Translations under genes and position numbers: made by a program | In this document: positions 58,189-64,000 of the stretch, in pieces | Position numbering within the stretch: the stretch's first letter is position 1 | Layout of the letters: every line of letters begins with the position of its first letter | Assembly (NCBI GenBank): GCA_021401465.1 | Contig: JADDMT010000005.1 | Span: forward strand, 558,001 to 622,000 | Length of the DNA: 64,000 nt | DNA from: Teratosphaeria epicoccoides | Lineage: Eukaryota; Ascomycota; Dothideomycetes; Mycosphaerellales; Teratosphaeriaceae | Reading direction: 5' to 3' | Notes under the pieces: generated by a model | The model's input: only the letters and a program-made list of their open reading frames with translations | What the model was told of the DNA's origin: nothing | The model's database searches: none

Positions 58189-58495
58189 TGCTCACGACCA
58201 GTAGACGGCGTTCGGGCTTGGACGAGGTTGATCATGCAGCATAGCGAGCGCTCGGTCGCGCGTGGTAAGAGGCATGGGCCGAGAACGTCATGTACATTAG
58301 GTAGACATGCCACACCATCTAAATGCTGATGCTACAGCCCCGCCTACATCTCGCGGGCGGTCGTTGCCATCCTCAACCCGACCGTCACGACTTCGAAGTC
58401 TGTCCAAAACAGCACTGTCCCGGTCTGAGGCAACCCCGAGGATTAGTCCGTCTCTATATGCCCTGCATTCACCACTTGCAGTTGTCGGTTATATG
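58189..58495. other. Convergent intergenic, no feature seen
   Basis: A 307-bp stretch between the PRE8 stop and the 3' end of the minus-strand secreted-protein gene. Confidence 0.45.
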
Positions 58496-58975
58496 TTAAC
58501 ACTGGTCGGAATTTCAGGTCAGCCACTTGTCCAGTTCGAGAGCATGGTACGTACGACGACTCACCTCTCCGTGCTTAACATGCTCGTAGGTCCACGCCGC
58601 ACGTGCGATGTCCGCTGCGATTTTGCTTCCTAATCCGAGCGCCGCCCACACGCACACCGCGATGTTGCCGCCGCCTTGTACTGCGCAATTGACCGCGCGA
58701 TCATATTCACAATGAAGGCCTGGGACGTTATTGCGGCGTTGAACCTCTTCGGTGCAGGGTGCGATGACAATTTTGTCTGAGAAGTGCTGTTAGCATGATG
58801 TTCGGATTCGACGGGAACGGCTATGGTGATGAAGTACCAACTTGGACGAGGCTGGAGAGGATATCCATGGCTTGTATTTGGGTGGCGTCCATAGAACTGG
58901 TAGTATTGAGGCAGATCTCTCCTGCAAGAGTGAGGGGGGCAGCAAGAGGGTGAGCAGGGAGGTGGTGAGGTGCAT
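58496..58975 (-). CDS. Six-cysteine small secreted protein, apparently frameshifted after the signal peptide
   Basis: Exons are 58975-58838, 58776-58565 and 58501-58496. The introns are 61 nt (GTACTT...GCTAACAGCACTTCTCAG) and 63 nt (GTGAGT...GGCTGACC...CCAG). The mature region reads EICLNTTSSMDATQIQAMDI, VDKIVIAPCTEEVQ, GLHCEYDRAVNCAVQGGG, NIAVCVWAALG and ends HGEC, giving six cysteines and one NTT glycosylation site. The ATG at 58975 encodes a good signal peptide (MHLTTSLLTLLLPPSLL), but in a frame one base off the mature region. The shift maps to a C6 run (plus-strand G6 at 58934-58939). An alternative is a separate upstream signal exon, because CACTCTTGCAG just before the mature region looks like an acceptor. 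The function is unknown. Confidence 0.5.
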
Positions 58976-59431
58976 GATTGTGATCCAGATGCCCAGGTAC
59001 AGTGGGCTTGGATATGATGCATGGAAGCCGTGCTTGGAGAAAGGTCGGGCCCGCCGTGTTCTCTAGTACGTGTGGTTTGCTGACAGAGTAGGCTCCTGCG
59101 CATCGATTGTATTTGCCAACGCTAATACGACTGAAATGATAACCCGAAGCCGAAGCAGGAGGTCAGCCAAATACTTAGCAAGCAGTCTTTGTCCGAGTCC
59201 TCATGCGTGGCCTCCACGCGGGCATCTGTCGGTAGCAAATGACGTCGACAGCAGTACTAATCCGCCGTATCACGGCTTAAGTACAAGAGTGCGGGTGGTG
59301 TATAATTCCAGTGGCTTTCATTTCGACTCGCTTCGCTTTGAGAGAAGATATGCCATTGCCGCTGCTTGTCTCGTTCTGGCCAAACACCAATCGTCCAGGC
59401 CGGTTTCCGCACGGAGCATGTCCGCTGCGTA
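58976..59431. other. Intergenic, possible upstream signal exon
   Basis: On the minus strand, a hydrophobic stretch (VIISVVLALANTIDAQ, about 59143-59095) could be an alternative signal-peptide exon for the secreted protein, but it has no in-frame ATG that I can find. Confidence 0.3.
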
Positions 59432-60428
59432 CTAGTGCCAGTTCCCGGCCTTCCATCCCCGGAACCCATGGTAATGATGTTCCAACAGCTGCTCTTCATT
59501 ACCCCAGGGTTTACTGTTCGAATGCACTTGGCCTGAACCAAAAGCACTGATAGGCAGTATTAGGACGTCGCCAAAAAGCGTTGGGCCAGCCAGCATTGAT
59601 AGATTCTTCGACGTGATCGTGGAACCAACCATAGTGCTCAGCGCTTGTAGAACGGAACGTGTAAAGATCTGGCGCGCAAGGTCAGTCCAGCGTAGTCACT
59701 GAAGTCAAATATACCCCACTCACTTGAGGCCCGGTAACGTTCAACACAACATCGACGTTAAAGTGTGTCGATGCCCGCTGGTAGGCTGACAAGGCTTCGA
59801 GCACCTGTTGAACGACCTCGCGCATCACGGGGTGATTCGGTCCTGCCATGAAAGCATATTGACAAAGCGATATCCCCGTGATAAATTCAGGTGCGAGCGG
59901 TCCATCTAGGGCATCGTATTCGATACCGAGCACACAGCCGACTCGTGATGAAGTTCCCGCGGGTAGCCATGTTTCTATTGGCCGTGTGCACGAAACATCG
60001 ATATCCGTGTAGACGCCGCCGTCTTTCAGAATGACAAGATAGCGAAAGAAATCGGCTCGTAAGATTGGTTCCGTTATGTTCTCGTACACATCGATAATGT
60101 CTTGCTGCTCTTCATAGGCGTAGGCGATATAGCTCGACATGGCCTCGTCGGTGAGGAGCTCATACTGGTACTCCGGATTGGAAGTTGTCCAGCTCTCCAC
60201 GTACCGCAAAAACTCAGCGTCTTCTGGGAAGCTTGTTAAATGATGTTGCCACGTCTGCCAGATCTTTTTAGGTATCTTGGGAACTTTGTGCGCGCTCTCA
60301 GCAGTGGACGGATGGTAGTTAGACCTTATTAATGCGGTAAGCAGCCATAGTGCCAGTGACCCGATGACCGTGTTTTGGACTAATGTACGGACTCCTCGCC
60401 CCATACCACAGCAGCCGAATTTGATCAT
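59432..60428 (-). CDS. GT32-family mannosyltransferase-like protein (Och1/Hoc1 related)
   Basis: Exon 1 is 60428-59724 and exon 2 is 59668-59432, giving 313 residues. The 55-nt intron has donor GTGAGT, branch-like GGACTGACC and acceptor GCGCCAG. Without splicing, the frame ends 13 codons on and loses the conserved C-terminus. Seen: a short cytosolic tail with one signal-anchor helix (VIGSLALWLLTALI); the GT32 opener KVPKIPKKIWQTWQ; the DXD-containing core RADFFRYLVILKDGGVYTDI followed by DVSCTRP; and a C-terminal GPTLFGDVLILPISAFGSG. Family knowledge: GT32 enzymes use GDP-mannose (Och1 starts outer N-glycan chains) or other sugars in the Golgi. It is shorter than yeast Och1 (480), so it is probably a lineage paralogue whose acceptor I cannot tell. 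Confidence 0.88.
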
Positions 60429-61547
60429 TGTGGTATATCATGCGAATGAGCCGATCTGCTAACGAAAGCCCTCTGGACAGGTGATCCAGGCCTTCGACGG
60501 GACTGGATCAGTTGTGAGCTCCATCACCAGACGCCAGTAGCGATGTTGCAAGCTGGAGACAAGTAGGCTGAGCAGCCCAAGCCGGAGTATTCCATGTTGA
60601 GACGTCCGTACGCGCTAAGGTCTTCCTGGACCTTGATCTGATGCCTTTTAGGCCATGAGCCGCTCTTCGCAAACAGAGGCTCTTGGCTTCAACCTAACCA
60701 CTGGGTTGAACCACAATAATAGAGCCATAACTACTCAGGTACGTACGGACGTGCGAAGACTTTGTACAGCGAAGACTCTGTACAGCGAAGACTCTGTACA
60801 GCAGATTCTGACATCTTCGATTCGCTCTTTGACCTGACCCGTGTACCAGCCTTGCCTCATGTGTCCGCTCATTTTTTGGAGATTGTCATTGAGACAATTG
60901 TAGCAGTCGTCTGTCTGTACATAAAGGTTTACTACATCTGTGGAGAAATCTGGGAATCCACATGCACGTGATGTGAGATGGACAGTTCGAATTGGAAAAG
61001 GCAAGCGCCGATGATGCAGCCAAGTGTTCTTCGACGGTCATACAAACACCCGACTTTTGGAACAGATGTTCACACTTGGTGACTATTGACTCAAGACTTC
61101 AGTCTCACTAATCTGACCCGCGACCGTGAGAATGTACATGGTTAGTGAGCAACGTTTTACTATCGATCAGAAGGGGCAAGAGTTACTACGCCCCACAGGA
61201 GCACCGAACTTGCATCCGACTGACCATGACAGTGGCAGATGAGGAAGATACCCATGTGCTCGACATGCTTCCGTAGAGAAGTCTATGCAGATAGAGCATG
61301 GAAGCCCTCATAACTAGACGTCGTTGATGCCCTCTCGGCTTAGTGGGTCTCGGGGTCTGTTACCATATTGTACACACAAGGGCCCGCGTTCAATCACGTA
61401 CAAATTTCCATCGACATTCATGAGAGTGAGGCCGTGGGCCGTGGCGCGTGGGCCTTCTCACTCCGGCTGCGCCTTGCACAAATGCTTGTCTCGCAAACGC
61501 TACATAAGCCTCCGTGGTCTAGCTTGTCAGTTGCGTGAGTTTGCATC
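60429..61547. other. Intergenic with one tandem repeat
   Basis: No convincing gene is seen. A 16-bp tandem repeat lies at 60753-60800. Confidence 0.4.
60753..60800. repeat. 16-bp tandem repeat, three copies
   Basis: Units are GCGAAGACTTTGTACA, then two copies of GCGAAGACTCTGTACA. They lie about 330 bp upstream of the GT32 start. Confidence 0.85.
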
Positions 61548-61955
61548 TCATGCATTGCCAGACTGGACATGGACGAATGTCAGCTTGAGCCACTCTGAAA
61601 GATTGTTATGCACCCAACCCCACGTAAATTTATTGAAGGTGGCTGCGAGAAGAGCGAGCAGTCCGAAGCGACTCGGCGGTAGCTGCTCTGTCTGAGTGAT
61701 ACAAGCCTGGTTCCCCAACTGTCTGACTGCTCTTTGAGGGGCCCATGTCGGTCTTCTCGTGCCGATTTGCTGTTGCGATAAGAGCACTGTCACACCCTCG
61801 TCGACAACGGATGTGAAGATCGCGAAAGTGGGGGCAACTCCAAGCGTTGAGAATTGACCGAGTTTCAGACCAAAATCATAAGGTCGTCGTTCTGCTAAGC
61901 TTTTTCCATCACCACCTGAGTGTTGTCCTATGACTTGGCTCACCTGATTAGACAT
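61548..61955 (-). CDS. Possible 135-residue protein
   Basis: The frame is open from ATG 61955. The middle reads FGLKLGQFSTLGVAPTFAIF then TSVVDEGVTVLLSQQQIG, and near the end FGLLALLAATFNKFTWGW, which look protein-like. A GTGAGC directly after the fourth codon could be a donor, so the true structure may differ. No family is recognised. Confidence 0.35.
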   Translation of the reverse strand: MSNQVSQVIGQHSGGDGKSLAERRPYDFGLKLGQFSTLGVAPTFAIFTSVVDEGVTVLLSQQQIGTRRPTWAPQRAVRQLGNQACITQTEQLPPSRFGLLALLAATFNKFTWGWVHNNLSEWLKLTFVHVQSGNA

Positions 61956-62929
61956 AAGACTGTGTCACCCCATGTGGAGATGTCCGCGCGGGGCACAGCG
62001 TTGCTTCTGGACTTCAGCCTCTATATTCGCCACCGCCAGCGGCGCTCGGCAGCGTCATAAGGATCATAGACGCGGATGATGACGGTTCTGAACGCTCATA
62101 TTGGTTGCGAGCCATTCTGTATGCAGACAGCTGATCAACAGAGTGAGAGCTCGTTCCCTTTCAGAAGATTTTGGTCCACGTTCGGAATCCGTAACGCAAA
62201 TGCTACCGTGATCCTCCGGAGTTGAAGCAGCATGGCGCAGAGTCTCAGCGGCAGAGGCCCAACAGGCCGGACAGCCACTCACGGAAGCAATAGCCGAAAT
62301 AGGTGTACGGCATGCCTACATACGACGGTGCCGTGGCCCGTGGGCTGCAGAACATCATGTGAGTCGCATAAGCCGTTGATCGCCGTCGAAGGCCACGCGT
62401 GGTAATGGCTGCCATGAGACTGGCGTCAAAAAGACATGATGTTGATCAGAGCCAGGTTGGTGAGGCGCATACATGGGAGGATCGGTCGGTCTCCGCGCTT
62501 CCTCCATCGTATTCACTAATCTGTCTCGTATCGCGCCTAAGCTCGAGCCTCGTGGTGCTGCGTCACACAGCCAGATGTCGTCGATCCAGCCACCCGTACG
62601 TATATCAGACAGATTCGGCGCGGATTGCTGTGCTGCTCACGTGGCATCTCTACCAGACAGACGATGTAACAAGTCCAAGCACCCCACGGCCACGGAGGTA
62701 TGAAGTGAAGGGGCATCTTCGGCATTTCATCAAGCAGATGTCCTCGAAAAATGAGTGACGTTGATGTGCACTCGCATCGGTGGGACCAGGCCGCCCGCAA
62801 AAACAAAAGCACGAGACTGTGTCAGCGTCCGGCCAGACAGCCGGTGGACGTCTATTTCAAGGCGTGTCTCGGCTCAAGATACCCTGTCCTAGACTATTGA
62901 ATGCAAACCCCAATCCCATGCAGCTTAGT
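61956..62929. other. Intergenic, no feature seen
   Basis: Frames on both strands are short and lack family likeness. Upstream exons of the fragment at 62930 may hide here. Confidence 0.35.
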
Positions 62930-63207
62930 CGCGTGAACTGTTGCCGATCTATTTCGAGCATCCGAGCATCAGTGACGATGATTGGATATCTGCTTCTCGG
63001 CGCTTATGTCGCGATCTTGCGCGTTCATCTGGACTCCTGCATGCAGCGTCCACCCCAGTTCCACGACTTCACCTTGCGTGCCCGGCTGACCTATATCGGT
63101 GGCGAACGTTACTCGCCGCCATCAACGCAGATCCGAGCAAAGCATGGCCGGCTCGATGGCTCAAAACGGAGCTATCTCTTTTCCGTATCAACTATGAACT
63201 GCAATAG
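62930..63207 (+). CDS. Likely last exon of an unrecognised gene
   Basis: It begins after a good acceptor (CATGCAGCTTAG). It reads ELLPIYFEHPSISDDDWISA, then RLHLACPADLYRWRTLLAAI and RWLKTELSLFRINYELQ, stop at 63207. The aromatic and charged pattern and clean end look like a conserved C-terminus. I cannot identify the upstream exons, so the gene may be incomplete or decayed. Confidence 0.35.
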
Positions 63208-63746
63208 CACGACGCCGTCAACATACACTGGCCGCGCTTCAGCGAGATTCGGGACGGCAGAGCAAGTCTACTAACTACATGAACGATTTCTGACCCGCCA
63301 AGCCATCCTGCCTCACGACAAGCCAGCTTGATACTGGCAACGTTAGCCTGCCGATTCACCGGTCTTTACGGCATCCTCTTAGGCCTTTCGCCCGAGAGAA
63401 GTCAGACACTTTTTTGCTTAAACAACCGCTTGACTACGCACACTTACACCCGGATCTCCTCCTGCCCACCTGTCAGGACCCAAAGGGCCAACGCGACAAC
63501 ATTCGAATCACAAGAATCTCTTAACAACAGGCGGCACGTACCGCACGGTACAAGCCTGCCAGAAGCACCCAGGTCTGTCTGCAAGGGTCCTTGCACAACC
63601 AAAAGGACTTTTGTTCCCACTTTAGAAAGCTTGTAGGCTTTAATAAAGTCTCAGTTACGTATAGTTGGATCATGCTGGCCTTTATCCCCCCGTCATCGCC
63701 GTTGCCGACGGATGTCTGCACACCACCACATCAGCCCTCAAACACT
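63208..63746. promoter_or_regulatory. Upstream region of the right-edge gene
   Basis: It holds the 5' flank of the gene starting at 63747. No specific motif is recognised. Confidence 0.35.
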
Positions 63747-64000
63747 ATGGCACTCGCCATACTGCCTTCAGCGCCCGTCTCATATGGAGGAACTGGTCCG
63801 CCGGCACGGTTTTCGTCGCGATCTTCGGCTTCGAAACGACCCAAACTCTCTCTCAACACTAGCAACACAAGTCTGCCAGCAACAATAGGCAAGGCATCGA
63901 CAAGCTTGCGACTGGAAACACTGTCTGCAACTTCACCAACATCGCGGAATACATTCAGCAATGGCTACCACGCCTCGCAGCAATTAGGAAGGAGTACTCG
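63747..64000 (+). CDS. N-terminus of an unrecognised Ser/Thr-rich protein (runs off right edge)
   Basis: The frame is open from ATG 63747 to the window end (84 complete codons, no stop). It starts MALAILPSAPVSYGGTGPPA and continues with SKRPKLSLNTSNTSLP and TSLRLETLSATSPTSRNTFS. This basic, Ser/Thr-rich, disordered start with RPKLSL- and SLRLETLSATSPT-type motifs resembles a conserved protein of filamentous ascomycetes whose function I do not know. The 5' context (AACACTATGG) is acceptable. Confidence 0.6.
   Translation, partial: MALAILPSAPVSYGGTGPPARFSSRSSASKRPKLSLNTSNTSLPATIGKASTSLRLETLSATSPTSRNTFSNGYHASQQLGRST

Noticed and set aside
61501..61560. Sequence CCTCCGTGGTCTAGCTTG resembling the 5' part of a tRNA.
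   Set aside because: No T arm or matching acceptor strand was found downstream with or without introns.
1..64000. CRISPR arrays, insertion sequences, bacterial operons or intact transposons.
   Set aside because: The genome is fungal; no spaced direct-repeat arrays, transposase or reverse-transcriptase motifs, or long terminal repeats were seen.

Overview
The window is nuclear DNA of a filamentous ascomycete, most likely a Dothideomycete. This rests on dense, mostly intron-poor genes of Pezizomycotina type, short GT-AG introns of about 45-135 nt with CTRAC-like branch sites, and protein families typical of that group; the exact genus is inference. Housekeeping genes are clear. From left to right they are: the N-terminal half of the HECT E3 ligase TOM1 (runs off the left edge), the ribosome-biogenesis GTPase-like TSR1, mannose-6-phosphate isomerase, a BET double-bromodomain protein (BDF1 type), a Utp12-domain small-subunit processome protein, RRP12, a GYP5-type TBC Rab-GAP, two Ser/Thr-rich single-pass membrane proteins, a two-helix membrane protein, the meiotic TPR protein SPO22/ZIP4, dynactin p150, a RING-CH membrane E3 ligase, proteasome subunit alpha2 (PRE8), a GT32 mannosyltransferase-like enzyme, and the start of an unrecognised gene at the right edge.

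Between them lie accessory stretches (about 21.8-27.9 kb, 31.8-33.3 kb, 38.7-42.7 kb, 52.7-55.8 kb, 58.2-63.7 kb) with small, multi-exon, decayed or unrecognised genes. They include a frameshifted leucine-rich (F-box/LRR-like) relic, a six-cysteine secreted protein whose signal peptide is separated from its body by an apparent one-base shift in a C6 run, and a Tyr/Phe-Asp-Gly-rich protein with a C-terminal zinc ribbon.

The most striking content is two tRNA genes that a standard scan would miss because each is cut by two extra GT-AG introns of mRNA (spliceosomal) type. At 42152-42356 (minus) is a tRNA-Asp(GTC). Removing two 57-nt GTGAGT...TGCTGAC...AAG introns and one ordinary 19-nt anticodon-loop intron leaves a 72-nt cloverleaf. 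At 55089-55265 (plus) is a tRNA-Gly(CCC). Removing a 51-nt GTAAGT...GCTAAC...AAG intron and a 55-nt GTAAGC...TTGAC...TAG intron leaves a 71-nt cloverleaf with seven of seven acceptor pairs and five of five T-stem pairs. The four introns have the same donor, branch-site and length character as protein-gene introns in this window. This points to tRNA precursors matured by the spliceosome, with the tRNA-Asp also needing the tRNA splicing endonuclease. I know of no established precedent, and it is the main result here.

Smaller signals are a 26-bp x3 tandem repeat carrying TATCGATA in the TSR1/PMI divergent promoter, palindromes flanking the tRNA-Asp gene, short tandem repeats at 27.7 and 60.8 kb, and a nested hairpin at 44.1 kb.
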